From Streptomyces longispororuber (GTDB lineage: Bacteria > Actinomycetota > Actinomycetes > Streptomycetales > Streptomycetaceae): DNA of 52,690 bases. How positions within the stretch are numbered: the stretch's first letter is position 1; the number at the start of each line of letters is the position of its first letter. The translations under genes were made by a program, and so were the position numbers. Positions 16,172 to 28,103 of this stretch are shown one piece after another. The notes beneath the pieces were generated by a model. The model did not search any database. It was not told the DNA's origin and saw nothing but the letters and a program-made list of their open reading frames with translations. The stretch spans positions 23,956 to 76,645 of the forward strand of contig NZ_BNBT01000022.1 in the NCBI RefSeq assembly GCF_014656095.1, written 5' to 3'.

Positions 16172-17158
16172 TCAGGCCGCGTGGCGGGTCACGTACTCCT
16201 CGATCCCCGCCATCGGCGGCCGCTCCTCCGTGTCCACCGCGTACGTCCGCGGCTCGAACCCGGACGCCCCCCGGACGAACTGCGTCAGCTCGGGCCGTAC
16301 CAGGTGGCCGCGGGCGAGCCGGAGCTGGGCCGTGCGGTAGATCGCCGCGGCCATGCGGCCCAGCGCCTGCCCGTCCTGGTGCCGGTGCCGGCGCACCCCG
16401 ACGTCGACCTGGGCGAGCGCGTCCAGGCCCACGGTGTGCAGCGCGTCCACGAGCAGCCCCAGCTCCACGCCGTACCCGACCGGGAACGGCAGCCGCTCCA
16501 GGAGCGACCTGCGGGCCGCGTACTCGCCGCCGAGGGGCTGGACGAAGCCCGCGAGCTGCGGCCAGTGCATGTTCAGCAGCGGGCGCGCCATCAGCTCGGT
16601 GACCCGGCCGCCCTGGCCCGCCGTCGCGCCCGAGGCCTCGTCGCCGGGGGTCTCGGAGCCGTCGGAGACCGTCAGCGGACGGTCGTACATCGCCTTCACG
16701 AACTGCACGTCGGGCTCGGTGAGCAGCGGGCCGACGATGCCGGTCACGAAGTCGGCCGAGAACTCCTTCAGGTCGGCGTCGACGAACGCCACCACGTCGC
16801 CGCTCGTCACGAGGAGTGACCGCCACAGGACCTCGCCCTTGCCGGGCACGGCGGGCAGGCGCGGAAGGACGTCGTCCCGGCGCACGACCCGGGCGCCCGC
16901 GGCGCGCGCCACCTCCGCCGTGCGGTCCCGCGAGCCGGAGTCCACCACCACGAGCTCGTCCACGAGCGGTGTCCGCTCGACCAGCTCGCGGCGGATCTCG
17001 GCGACGATCTCACCGACCGTCCGCTCCTCGTCGAGCGCGGGCAGCACGACGCTCACCGTGGTGCCCGCCGCCAGCTTCGCGGCGGCGAGGCGGTCCAGGG
17101 GGCGGTCGGCGACCGCCCAGGAACGCCTGCTCAGCCAGCGCTCGACCTCTTCCAGCAC
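16172..17158 (-). CDS. gpgS: Glucosyl-3-phosphoglycerate synthase
   Basis: A 328-residue GT-A fold glycosyltransferase close in length to mycobacterial GpgS (324). It contains VSVVLPALDEERTVGEI (nucleotide-sugar binding), ELVVVDSGSRDRTAEVA, the metal motif FVDADL, the acceptor loop AGFVQPLGGEYA, GYGVELGLL and HRHQDGQALG. The enzyme makes glucosyl-3-phosphoglycerate from an NDP-glucose and 3-phosphoglycerate, the first step to glucosylglycerate, a compatible solute and the precursor of polysaccharide primers. Placement beside otsA/otsB fits osmolyte metabolism. The GTG at 17158 is preceded by GAGGAGGAG. It is divergent from thrC. Confidence 0.9.
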   Translation of the reverse strand: MLEEVERWLSRRSWAVADRPLDRLAAAKLAAGTTVSVVLPALDEERTVGEIVAEIRRELVERTPLVDELVVVDSGSRDRTAEVARAAGARVVRRDDVLPRLPAVPGKGEVLWRSLLVTSGDVVAFVDADLKEFSADFVTGIVGPLLTEPDVQFVKAMYDRPLTVSDGSETPGDEASGATAGQGGRVTELMARPLLNMHWPQLAGFVQPLGGEYAARRSLLERLPFPVGYGVELGLLVDALHTVGLDALAQVDVGVRRHRHQDGQALGRMAAAIYRTAQLRLARGHLVRPELTQFVRGASGFEPRTYAVDTEERPPMAGIEEYVTRHAA

Positions 17159-17326
17159 GCGCCACTCCTCCTCTTGGCCGTCCGGTGTGACCCATCTCGC
17201 GGTTCGGACGACTATCTCAACGGTCCAGGGCTTCGGTTACAGTCTTGAACAACGCCGGTGACCATCGCATGTCGGGGTCCCCGGCCGTCCCGGGCGTTCC
17301 TGACGCCCGGCACCACAACCACATAC

Positions 17327-17462
17327 CGCTCATCCAGAGGGGCAGAGGGACACGGCCCGTTGAAGCCCCGGCAACCCTCCAGTCGGTCTCGTACGACGCC
17401 ATCGGCGCACCGCGAGGCTCCCGGCTAGGGAAGGTGCCAATTCCGTCTCACGGCGAGATGCG
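17327..17462 (+). ncRNA. SAM riboswitch-like leader (S-box) upstream of thrC
   Basis: The leader shows the S-box core in order: CTCATCCAGAGGGGCAGAG, GGGACACGGCCCGTTGAAGC, CCCCGGCAACC, a variable P3 arm, then AGGGAAGGTGCCAATTCC and a short hairpin CCGT/ACGG. These match the SAM-I consensus at the ligand core (GAGGGAC.GGCCC..TGAA.CCCGGCAACC and GGTGCCAATTCC). A basal stem can form between CATC (17331-17334) and GATG (17457-17460); an alternative partner GATGAG lies at the thrC ribosome site (about 17472-17477). The latter suggests translational control. Confidence 0.85.
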
Positions 17463-17497
17463 TCGTGAGGAAGATGAGGAGAAAGGGCCTCGCCTCC

Positions 17498-18865
<1,368 letters not shown>

Positions 18866-19454
18866 TCCCGCGGGGCCCGGCGCAGTGCGGGTGCCCGCGT
18901 ACGGCGGGGGCGTTGGTGTCCGGTGTCTGGTGCCTGGTGCTCGGTGTCCGTGGCGTCTCGGTGTCCGCGGTGTGGTGGCGGCCGGTCTGTCGGTGCCCGC
19001 GGCCTGTGGGTGCCTGTGGTGTGTTGGTGCCCGCGGTCCGGTGGCGTTCGGTCCGGCGGTGGTCGGTCGCCGTCGGCCGGTCGGCCGGTGGGCGGTCCTT
19101 CGGCGGTTGCTTCGCGTCGGCCGGTTCGCCGTCGGTCGCTGTCACGCGGCGTGTGGTCGCCCGGCTCGCCGTCGCCCTGCGCCGTGGGGCTCGCCGTCGC
19201 CGGGTCCTCCGTCGGGCGTCTCGCCGGGTGCCTGGCCGGGTGTTCCCACGGGTGTCCGTACGGGGGTCCGTACGGCTCGCGGCCCGGTGCGGTGGCGGTC
19301 GCCGGTCGCCGGTTGTCGGTCGCCGGTGGGCGGTCCTTCGTCGGGCGGTGCCGTTCGGCTCGCCGCTTGTTGTCCCCCGCGGGCCGGTCGTGGCCGGCCG
19401 CGTAGTTCCCCGCGCCCCGTCCGGGGCGCTCCGTCCTCCCCCGAGGTGAAGAGT
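18866..19454 (+). other. A-poor low-complexity spacer between thrC and cysO
   Basis: A 589-bp stretch with no supported gene. The plus strand is strikingly poor in A and built of short GGTG, GGTGCCCG and CGGTCGCCGG-type words from about 18905 to 19400. It looks like decayed or expanding low-complexity DNA rather than a promoter region. The cysO ribosome site lies at its end. Confidence 0.6.
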
Positions 19455-19730
19455 ATGAGCGTCAACGTCCGCATCCCCACCATCCTGCGCACCTACACCG
19501 ATGGCCGGGCCGAGGTCACCGCCGAGGGCGCGACCCTCGCCGAGGTCATCGCCGACCTGGAGAAGAACCACGCCGGCATCGCCGCCCGCGTCCTCGACGA
19601 CCAGGGCAAGCTGCGCCGCTTCGTGAACGTGTACGTCAACGACGACGACGTCCGTTTCGAGCAGGGCCTGGAAACGGCGACGCCCGACGGCGCGGGCGTC
19701 TCGATCATTCCGGCGGTGGCGGGCGGCTGA
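19455..19730 (+). CDS. cysO: CysO-like ubiquitin-fold sulfur carrier (MoaD/ThiS family)
   Basis: A 91-residue protein ending AVAGG, the diglycine tail that is adenylated and thiocarboxylated in sulfur carriers. The sequence VNVRIPTILRTYTDG, RRFVNVYVNDDDVRF and IIPAVAGG matches mycobacterial CysO closely rather than MoaD. CysO supplies sulfide to a CysM-type O-phosphoserine sulfhydrylase, and a Mec-type metalloprotease then frees cysteine. No cysM or mec gene lies beside it; its neighbour is thrC, itself behind a SAM leader, so a sulfur link is plausible. The ATG at 19455 follows GAGGTGAAGAG. Confidence 0.9.
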   Translation: MSVNVRIPTILRTYTDGRAEVTAEGATLAEVIADLEKNHAGIAARVLDDQGKLRRFVNVYVNDDDVRFEQGLETATPDGAGVSIIPAVAGG

Positions 19731-20213
19731 GCCGTTCCCGGGAGTCCGCCGCGGAGCCGTTTCGTAGCCGTTTCGTATACGAAACCGCCCGCCGTCACGA
19801 CGAGTTACCGCGATTGCCCCCTCCGCGAGAGAAGCGGAGGGGGCAATTCTGCATGGTTGATCGCGGTACAGTTGGGAATGAAGCTTCGTTTCTGGCGCCG
19901 GGCGGTACCCGGCGCGTGCGGGAAGTCGGCCGCGGAGCCGACAAGAAGTAGCCAAAGTGCCCTGCCTATTTGAGCCCTACGCGGCTTTTGCCCGGCCCGA
20001 CTTGCCCTGAACTCCGTTGAGTTATCCGGATATCGGCGATCGGCCGTGCCCAGAATTCTCGTCCGATTGACCTGTTGCAGACGGCAGTTGGACAGATACA
20101 TTCAGCCGCGGTCGACGCGTTCCGGCGCACACCCCCAACCCATGGGGGGTGAGGTCTGACCCGGGTCCGCGAAGTGCGGTCCTGTGCAAGGGCCAGTAAT
20201 AGGGGAGTTAGGC
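19731..20213. other. Spacer with cysO terminator and csp leader
   Basis: A 483-bp region that is AT-richer than its surroundings from about 19855 to 20110. It contains the cysO terminator at its left and probably the cold-shock gene promoter and long 5' leader, with TTGGACAGATACATTC near 20087-20102 as a weak promoter candidate. A short frame on the minus strand is not supported as a gene. Confidence 0.45.
19813..19847 (+). terminator. Terminator after cysO
   Basis: A perfect 14-bp stem ATTGCCCCCTCCGC with a 7-base loop, followed by TCT. It lies 82 bases beyond the cysO stop and is symmetrical enough to work in both directions. Confidence 0.88.
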
Positions 20214-20417
20214 ATGGCTCAGGGCACCGTCAAGTGGTTCAACGCGGAGAAGGGATACGGCTTCATCGCGGTCGACGGTGGTGCGGATGTTTTCGTCCAC
20301 TACAGCGCGATCCAGATGGACGGCTACCGCACCCTGGAGGAAGGTCAGCGAGTCGAGTTCGAGATCTCGCAGGGCCAGAAGGGTCCGCAGGCGGACATGG
20401 TCAAGGTCACCGTCTGA
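20214..20417 (+). CDS. Cold-shock domain protein (CspA family)
   Basis: A 67-residue single cold-shock domain, the standard size. It has [15 protein letters not shown] with RNP1 (KGYGFI) and RNP2 (VFVHY), and the usual [14 protein letters not shown] end. Such proteins bind single-stranded RNA or DNA as RNA chaperones. The long leader upstream is typical of csp genes with post-transcriptional control. The ATG at 20214 follows AGGGGAGTTAGG. It stands alone, with a terminator right after it. Confidence 0.95.
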   Translation: MAQGTVKWFNAEKGYGFIAVDGGADVFVHYSAIQMDGYRTLEEGQRVEFEISQGQKGPQADMVKVTV

Positions 20418-20449
20418 GCGGCTTGACGCGATCGGCCACCGCGCGACTT

Positions 20450-20478
20450 GGGCCCGCCCCCCGGCTGGGGGCGGGCCC
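20450..20478 (+). terminator. Terminator after csp
   Basis: A perfect 12-bp stem GGGCCCGCCCCC with a 5-base loop, 32 bases after the csp stop, followed by CTCTCC. Confidence 0.8.
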
Positions 20479-20529
20479 CTCTCCGTCCCCGGGACCCGGC
20501 CGCCCCCGGCCCTGCGGCCCGGCGCCCTT

Positions 20530-20780
20530 GCCTCCCACCCGCCCACCCGTGCTGCCCCGGCTGTGCCTGCCCGGCCCCGACGCGGAGCGCTGCGGGTGGG
20601 TGCCTGCGGGGCTTTCCCACCCGCCCGCCCGTGCTGCCCCGGCTGTGCCCGCCGGGCCCCGACGCTGCGCGCTGCGGATGGTTGCCCATCGTGCTTTCCC
20701 ACCCGCCCACCCGTGCGGCCCGGCTGTGACCGCCGGGCTCCGACGCTGCGCGCTGTGGGTGGGTGCCCGGCACGGGTGAC
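20530..20780 (+). repeat. Tandem array III: three 82-bp units
   Basis: The core TCCCACCCGCCC(A/G)CCCGTG recurs at about 20533, 20615 and 20697, an exact 82-bp period. Each unit continues CGGCTGTG..CGCCGGGC.CCGACGC and GCGCTG(C/T)GG, a shorter relative of the 104-bp unit. The array follows the csp terminator in the same orientation. No gene is seen. Confidence 0.88.
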
Positions 20781-20932
20781 GGGATGCGGGATGACGGGGT
20801 GGCGGGGTGCGGTGCGGGGCCCGTGGTGCTGCTCCGTCCGCCCGTGCGTGTGGGGACGCCTGGCGGTTCGGTGCTGATGTGGTGCGTGTGGGTGTGGTGT
20901 GGAGGGCCACGCTGCTGCGCGCCCGGCCATGT

Positions 20933-21020
20933 GGAACCGCATCCGGAGGGGTGGGGAACCGCTTACGGGAAGGCGGGGAACCGCATCCGGGAAGGCGGAG
21001 GACCGCTTACGGACAGGCGG
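20933..21020 (+). repeat. 22-bp tandem repeat, four units in ABAB order
   Basis: Units 20933-20954, 20955-20976, 20977-20998 and 20999-21020. The middle of the unit alternates CGCATCCGG and CGCTTACGG, so the higher-order period is 44 bp. It ends 69 bases before the methyltransferase start. Confidence 0.88.
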
Positions 21021-21089
21021 GGGCGGCTCCGGTGTGGACGTCGTGGGGTGGTCGGGCGCCGGAGTGGAGAGAAGCATTACGGTCGCACG

Positions 21090-21737
21090 GTGACTGAAGA
21101 GCAGACCTTCCGTGTGACCCGTGAGTCCTACGACGCCGTCGCCGTCACCTACGCGCGACTGTTCAGCGACTCCCTGCGCGACCGCCCCCTGGAGCGGGCC
21201 CTCCTGAGTGCCTTCGCCGAGTTGGTACGGGCCGACGGTGACGCCGAGGTGGCCGACCTCGGCTGCGGGCCGGGGTACGTCACCGCGCACCTGCACGGGC
21301 TCGGCCTGAGCGCCTTCGGCGTCGACGGCTCCCCGGCGATGGTCGAGCTGGCCCGCGAGGCGCACCCCGGGCTGCGGTTCGAGGTCGGCTCATTGGCCGC
21401 GCTGGACATCGAGGACGGCGTACTGGGCGGGGTGCTCTCGCGGTGGTCCGTCATCCACACCCCGCCCGGGGAACTGCCCGCCGTCCTGGCGGAGATGGCC
21501 CGGGTCCTGGCACCGGGCGGGCACCTGCTGATTTCCTTCCCCGCCACCGAGGGCCCGGAGTACGAGACCCAGGCGTACGACCACGCGGTGACCACGGCCT
21601 ACCGCTGGTGCCCCGACCGCTTCGCCGCGCTGCTGCGCGACCACGGGCTGGCCCAGACGTCCCGCACGGTGATCGAACCCGCCCCCACCGACCAGCGCCA
21701 GTTCCAGGAGATCCAACTCCTCGCCCACAAGGTGTGA
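21090..21737 (+). CDS. Class I SAM-dependent methyltransferase
   Basis: A 215-residue Rossmann-fold methyltransferase. Motif I is VADLGCGPGYVTAHL, motif II carries FGVDGSPAMVELAR with the acidic ribose ligand, and LRFEVGSLAALD and VLAPGGHLLISFP follow in order. The substrate is unknown; the family includes small-molecule and quinone methyltransferases. The GTG at 21090 (VTEEQTF) is used, though its ribosome site is weak; upstream in-frame sequence consists of tandem repeats and is unlikely to be translated. No operon partner is present. Confidence 0.85.
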   Translation: MTEEQTFRVTRESYDAVAVTYARLFSDSLRDRPLERALLSAFAELVRADGDAEVADLGCGPGYVTAHLHGLGLSAFGVDGSPAMVELAREAHPGLRFEVGSLAALDIEDGVLGGVLSRWSVIHTPPGELPAVLAEMARVLAPGGHLLISFPATEGPEYETQAYDHAVTTAYRWCPDRFAALLRDHGLAQTSRTVIEPAPTDQRQFQEIQLLAHKV

Positions 21738-21921
21738 ACCATGGACGGTGGTCGGCTGCGGATCGATCCGTGGTCGACCCCCGGTCGAACCGGCTCGGCC
21801 CGTACACTTCCCGCCGCCTCCTCGCTCCGCAACACGAAGCGACGACCCGAGCGGTTCCCTCGGCCGGCGCCCCGCGCGTAACGCCCCCAGCACCGGAACG
21901 CTGACCCACACGGCCCACCGC

Positions 21922-22334
21922 CCCGGACGGACGGGATAGGCCCAGCAGGGTCGACCGGCCACCGCCCGGGACGAGCGCGCGCGGCTGGGAAGCCCCTGCA
22001 AGGCACCGACCCGCAGCCGCGAAGCGCCTCCTAGCGCGGGCCACCGCCCCGGGCGGACGGGACGGCCCCGCAGGGCACGGACTCGCAGCGCGGAAGCGTC
22101 GACCCGCGCGGGTCACCGCCCCGGACGGGCGGGCGGGTGGGAAAGCCCCGCAGGGCACCGACCCGCAGCGCGAAGCGTCGCCCCGCGCAGGGTCACCGCC
22201 CCGGACGGGTGGGCGGGTGGGAAAGCCCCGTAGGGCACCGACCCGCAGCGCGAAGCGTCGCCCCGCGCAGGGTCACCGCCCCGGGCGGGCGGGCGGGTGG
22301 GAAAGCCCCCGCAGGGCAGCGACCCGCGCGGGAC
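21922..22334 (-). repeat. Tandem array IV: 80-bp units upstream of groEL
   Basis: About six units. 22121-22200 and 22201-22280 are 78/80 identical, 22281-22334 is truncated, and units at about 21922, 21965 and 22049 are progressively degenerate. Read on the minus strand the unit contains CTTTCCCACCCGCCC(A/G)CCCGTC, the core shared with arrays I, II, III and V, next to GACGCTTCGCGCTGCGGGT. It is the only array that does not follow a gene of the same orientation. Confidence 0.9.
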
Positions 22335-22464
22335 ACGCCCCGGGCAAGGCGCGCGGCAGAGCCAGGACACGCCCACCCCCACCGCGCCGGGCGCGCAAGC
22401 CCCCGCCGGGCGCCCCCGAGGGCAGCACCCCCGAGCGAAGTAGCCCCCGGACCCCGGGGGCGAC

Positions 22465-24277
<1,813 letters not shown>

Positions 24278-24306
24278 GCCGGCTGACGGTTCGGGCTCGT
24301 CCTCCC

Positions 24307-24349
24307 GGAGGGCGGCACCCCTCGCCACGCGCGAGGGGTGCCGCCCTCC
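24307..24349. terminator. Bidirectional terminator between groEL2 and the kinase gene
   Basis: A perfect 19-bp stem (GGAGGGCGGCACCCCTCGC) with a 5-base loop in the 100-bp convergent spacer; it can end transcription from both sides. Confidence 0.92.
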
Positions 24350-24377
24350 GGCGTTTCCCCGTACGGGAATCAGCGCA

Positions 24378-27300
24378 TCAGCACAGGCTCCGGTACGCGG
24401 CGTCCGGTACGTACGTACGCCACTCCGCGCGCGTGAGGTCGCGGCCCGCCTTGCGGCAGACCGTGGCGGCCAGGCGGCCCGGGGTGAGCTCGACGGCCTG
24501 CGTGCGGTTGCCGCTGAGGGCGCGCAGCACGCCGCCGGGGTCGAAGGCGAGGTCGTCGATCTTCCGGCCCATGAGTTCCAGCGGCTCGCCGAGCGCGAGG
24601 CGGGAGTCCAGGTCCCAGAGCTGGAGGGCGTTGTCGTCGACGACGGCCGCGAGCAGCGACCCGTCGGGCGAGACAGCCGGGGAGCGCATCTCCTTGCCGC
24701 CGTGCGAGGCACCGCGCACCGTGCTGCTGGGCATCCGCGCCCGCCGCCCGGTGACCGCGCCGTCCCACAGCTCGACCCAGCCGGTGTCCTGGACGACGGC
24801 TAAGGTCTTGCCGTCGCGGGAGAAGACCAGGTCCGTGGAGTTGTCGGCCCCGAAGTCGGCCCGCCGCGAGGTGCCCTTCGCCAGGTCCAGGACGTCACCC
24901 CGGGTGGTGACCAGCCGGCGGCCGTCCGGGCTGAACCGCCCGTGGATGTCGGCCTTGGCGTACGTGTGGACGCGTTTGCGGGTACGGGCGTCCCAGACCT
25001 CGTAGGTGCCGGGCGCGGCGTCTGGCTCCCCGGCGTTCTCGTGGGCGTACGCGAGGTGGCGGCCGTCGGGTGAGACGGCGATGCGGGAGACCGTACGGCC
25101 GTGGGGCACGGGTGCGCGGAACAGCTCCTTGTGGGTGCGGGTGTTCCACAGGCTGATGGAGAGCTTGTAGTCGTCGCCCCGGGTCACGAAGTCGGTGAAG
25201 GCGAGGAAGCGGCCGTCGGCGGACAGCCCGCTCACCCGGTTCAGCGCCGCCTCACCCGGACCCGGCCGCTGCGGTACGGGAGCGGCGGCCTCCCTCTCCG
25301 TCCGTAGGTTCATCAGGTGCTGTACGGGCCGTTCCTCGCCGCCCGTGCGGAACACGCCGACGCGCCCGTCGGCGGACACGGCGGCGGCCTGCACGTCCCG
25401 GCCCAGCGGCCCGGCGGACAAGGCGGAGCGCACGTCGAGCCGGTGCACCTGGTGAGGGACCTGCGTGGCGTAGACGAGGGTCTGCGTCCAGGGGTCGAAC
25501 GCGCTCCGGCGGCGCTCGTAGTCCTGGCCCTGGCGGGGGGTGAAGCGGAAGAGGGGGACTTCGGCGTCGTCGCGGCCCCAGATCTCGATGGTGCCGTCCT
25601 TCGTGGTGCCCACGACGTGGTGACCGTCGGCGCTCAGCGACGGGCTGTCCAGTTTCTCGGAAGGTGCTTCCCCCGCCTCTTCGCCGGTGGCGGTCCTCAG
25701 GACGGTCGTCCCTTCCAAGGGGGCGTGCGCGGCCACCAGGCGGCCGTCGGCGCTGAAGCTGATGCCCCGGCCGCACTGTGGGCTGTCAGCGGAGTCCTCA
25801 CCGCCGAACACCCGCTTGCGGCCTTTCGCCCCGAGCGCCCACACCTCCACGGACGCCAGGACCTCGTCCTCCCCGGTGCACGTGGCGTAGTGCGTGCCCG
25901 ACGGGGAGAGCACCACTTCGCCCTCGCGGGACGTCCAGGCCGTGACCAGCTTGCCCGAAGGGCCGACAAGCCGGTATCTCGTGGCCGGGCCAGGCGTCTG
26001 GTCGGTGAACGCCTCTTCGTAGAGGACCTGGCCGTGGTTCGTCAGTGCGACGGGCGCGTAGGAGGACTGGCGCGGCAACGGCTCGCCCATGGGCTTGCCG
26101 TCGCGGACGGACACGACCCGGTACGAGGGGTTCTCGCCCATGTCCTGGACGAGGAGGAGACGCCCGTCCAGGCTGGTGAGCGGTTCGGTCAGTTCGTCGG
26201 CGTTTGCGTTGCCCGACACCGTGGCGTAGGGCTTCCCAGCGCCCCTCGGGCCTTTGGTCAGGTCCCACAAGGTGACCTCGCCGGGCGCGTACATCATCAT
26301 CGTGCGCCCGCCCGGCAGCAACCACGTGCCGCTCTCGGACGTCGACTTGACCGCGGGCAGCCCGATCACCGCCGTCTCCCGTAGCGTCGCCGCCGAGTTC
26401 AGCGCCGCGCGGGACTCCGGGGTCTCGGCGATGCGCCACGCCGCGAGGCTCAGCAGCATCGCCGTGTCGGGCTGGTCGCCGCGCAGGCTGTCGGCGGCCT
26501 GGGCGACCGAGCGGGCGGTGGCCTGGGCGCGGCGGCGGTCGGCCTCGGCGGCGTTGCGGCGGCTCTCGCGGGTCTGGAACCAGGCGACGGTACCGGCCAG
26601 CAGCGCGAGCGCCGCCAACACCGCGACCCCGGCGAGGAGTTGCCGCCTGCGGCGGCCCGCCCGCGCCGCCTCGTCCCGCGACGCGGTCAGGAACCGCAGC
26701 TCCAGCGGGCTCGGCCGCAGCGCGAACGGCGCCGCCGCCAGCCAGTCCACGCCCGTCGCCAGCGCCGTGCCGCGCAGCAGGTCGTCGGGGCGCTCCCCGC
26801 CCGCCTGCCACGCCAGCGCGGCCCGGCCGAGCCGCCGGTGGGTCACGAGCCCGGCCCGTTCGGCGGCCACCCACTCCCGCAACCGCCGCCACGCGGGGAT
26901 CAGGGCCGCGCTCACCGGCCGTACGGAACCGTCGTCCTCTCCCACGACCAGCGCCCCCGCCGCGGCCAGCGCGGTCACCGCCGCCTCCGTCGCCCTGCGC
27001 TCGCTCTCCGGCCGGTCCGCGTACAGCTCCGCGCGGCCCGCCGTGCGCACGGAGTCCTGGCCGCCGTCGGCCGCGTCACCCGGTACCACCAGGCGCAGCA
27101 GGACCTGCTGCGCCACGAGCTGGGTCGCCGCCGGGAGCGCCGCGTACGCCTCCTCGGCGCGGTCGCCGAGCGGCGGTACGACCTCCGTGGTCGACCCCTC
27201 GGGCCGGTCGGCCCCCTCCGGCGCGGCGGCGCGCTCCGCCCCCGCCGACAGCAGCGCGTTGCGCGGGTCCGCCGACTTCGGCAGGTCCCCGACCAGGCCG

Positions 27301-28076
27301 AGCAGCAACTCCCGCGCCGTCGGCCGCAGTTCCGGCTGCTTCGCCAGCGCCGCCGCGACCAGGGGCCGTATCCGGCTCGGCAGCGCCGACAGGTCCGGGT
27401 CCAGGGTCGTCGCCCGGTGCACCACCTCGCCGATGTTCGCGCCCCGGAACGGCTCGGTGCCGCTCGCCGCGAACACCACCACCGCCGCCCACGCGAACAC
27501 GTCCGACGCCTCCGTGGCCCGCCGCCCCGCCAGCACCTCCGGCGCCATGTAGCCGAACGTCCCCATGATCCTGTTCGTCGCCGTCAGCGACGCGTCCGGA
27601 GCGCGGGCTATCCCGAAGTCGATGATGCGCGGGCCGTCCGGCCCGAGCAGCACGTTCCCCGGCTTCAGGTCCCGGTGCACCACCCCAGCGCCGTGGATCG
27701 CCACCAGCGCCGTCGCCGCGCCCACCGCCATCCGCAGCAGCGCGTCCTCCGCCAACGGACCGTGCCGGCGCACCTCCTCCGCCAGCGTCGGCCCCGGCAC
27801 GTACTCGCTGACGATGTACGGGGTCTCGCCGTCCGCCGAGGCGTCGAGCACCCGGGCCGTGCAGAACGACGCCACCCTGCGGGCGGCGTCGGCCTCCCGC
27901 CCGAACCTCTCCCGCACGGGCGGCTGCGCGCCGCGGTGCAGGGCCTTCACCGCCACGCGGGCGCCGCGCGCGTCGTACGCCTCGTAGACGACGCCCTGCC
28001 CGCCCGCGCCGAGCCGGGCGGCCAGCCAGTAGCCCCCGAGGCGCTCGGGGTCCTCCTCCAGCAGTGCGGTGGGCAC
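24378..28076 (-). CDS. Ser/Thr protein kinase fused to STAND-type helical region, TM segment and WD40 propeller
   Basis: A 1232-residue protein. The kinase domain (about 14-265) has GAGGQGVVY, the ATP lysine in VAVKAL (K44), HRDLKPGNVLL, DFG at 153-155 and MAPE, so it should be active. Residues about 306-470 (AEEAYAALPAATQLVAQQVLLRLV, AALIPAWRRLREWV, HRRLGRAALAWQAGG, LELRFLTASR) look like the winged-helix/helical part that follows the NTPase in nSTAND1-WD40 proteins, but the NTPase itself is absent. One membrane helix (about 479-499) follows, and then a long WD40-like C-terminus (about 560-1200) with motifs such as SLSADGHHVVGTTKDGTIEIW. The likely topology is kinase inside, propeller outside. 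The target is unknown. Confidence 0.88.
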   Translation of the reverse strand: MPTALLEEDPERLGGYWLAARLGAGGQGVVYEAYDARGARVAVKALHRGAQPPVRERFGREADAARRVASFCTARVLDASADGETPYIVSEYVPGPTLAEEVRRHGPLAEDALLRMAVGAATALVAIHGAGVVHRDLKPGNVLLGPDGPRIIDFGIARAPDASLTATNRIMGTFGYMAPEVLAGRRATEASDVFAWAAVVVFAASGTEPFRGANIGEVVHRATTLDPDLSALPSRIRPLVAAALAKQPELRPTARELLLGLVGDLPKSADPRNALLSAGAERAAAPEGADRPEGSTTEVVPPLGDRAEEAYAALPAATQLVAQQVLLRLVVPGDAADGGQDSVRTAGRAELYADRPESERRATEAAVTALAAAGALVVGEDDGSVRPVSAALIPAWRRLREWVAAERAGLVTHRRLGRAALAWQAGGERPDDLLRGTALATGVDWLAAAPFALRPSPLELRFLTASRDEAARAGRRRRQLLAGVAVLAALALLAGTVAWFQTRESRRNAAEADRRRAQATARSVAQAADSLRGDQPDTAMLLSLAAWRIAETPESRAALNSAATLRETAVIGLPAVKSTSESGTWLLPGGRTMMMYAPGEVTLWDLTKGPRGAGKPYATVSGNANADELTEPLTSLDGRLLLVQDMGENPSYRVVSVRDGKPMGEPLPRQSSYAPVALTNHGQVLYEEAFTDQTPGPATRYRLVGPSGKLVTAWTSREGEVVLSPSGTHYATCTGEDEVLASVEVWALGAKGRKRVFGGEDSADSPQCGRGISFSADGRLVAAHAPLEGTTVLRTATGEEAGEAPSEKLDSPSLSADGHHVVGTTKDGTIEIWGRDDAEVPLFRFTPRQGQDYERRRSAFDPWTQTLVYATQVPHQVHRLDVRSALSAGPLGRDVQAAAVSADGRVGVFRTGGEERPVQHLMNLRTEREAAAPVPQRPGPGEAALNRVSGLSADGRFLAFTDFVTRGDDYKLSISLWNTRTHKELFRAPVPHGRTVSRIAVSPDGRHLAYAHENAGEPDAAPGTYEVWDARTRKRVHTYAKADIHGRFSPDGRRLVTTRGDVLDLAKGTSRRADFGADNSTDLVFSRDGKTLAVVQDTGWVELWDGAVTGRRARMPSSTVRGASHGGKEMRSPAVSPDGSLLAAVVDDNALQLWDLDSRLALGEPLELMGRKIDDLAFDPGGVLRALSGNRTQAVELTPGRLAATVCRKAGRDLTRAEWRTYVPDAAYRSLC

Positions 28077-28103
28077 GCCCGGCTCCCTGGGTGTAGGTGG
28101 TCG

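Noticed and set aside
19805..20101. 98-codon minus-strand frame upstream of csp
   Set aside because: It starts within the csp promoter region, crosses the cysO terminator area, and has no recognisable domain or ribosome site.
20530..22334. CRISPR-like arrays
   Set aside because: Units are 80 or 82 bp of near-identical sequence with no unique spacers, and there are no cas genes.
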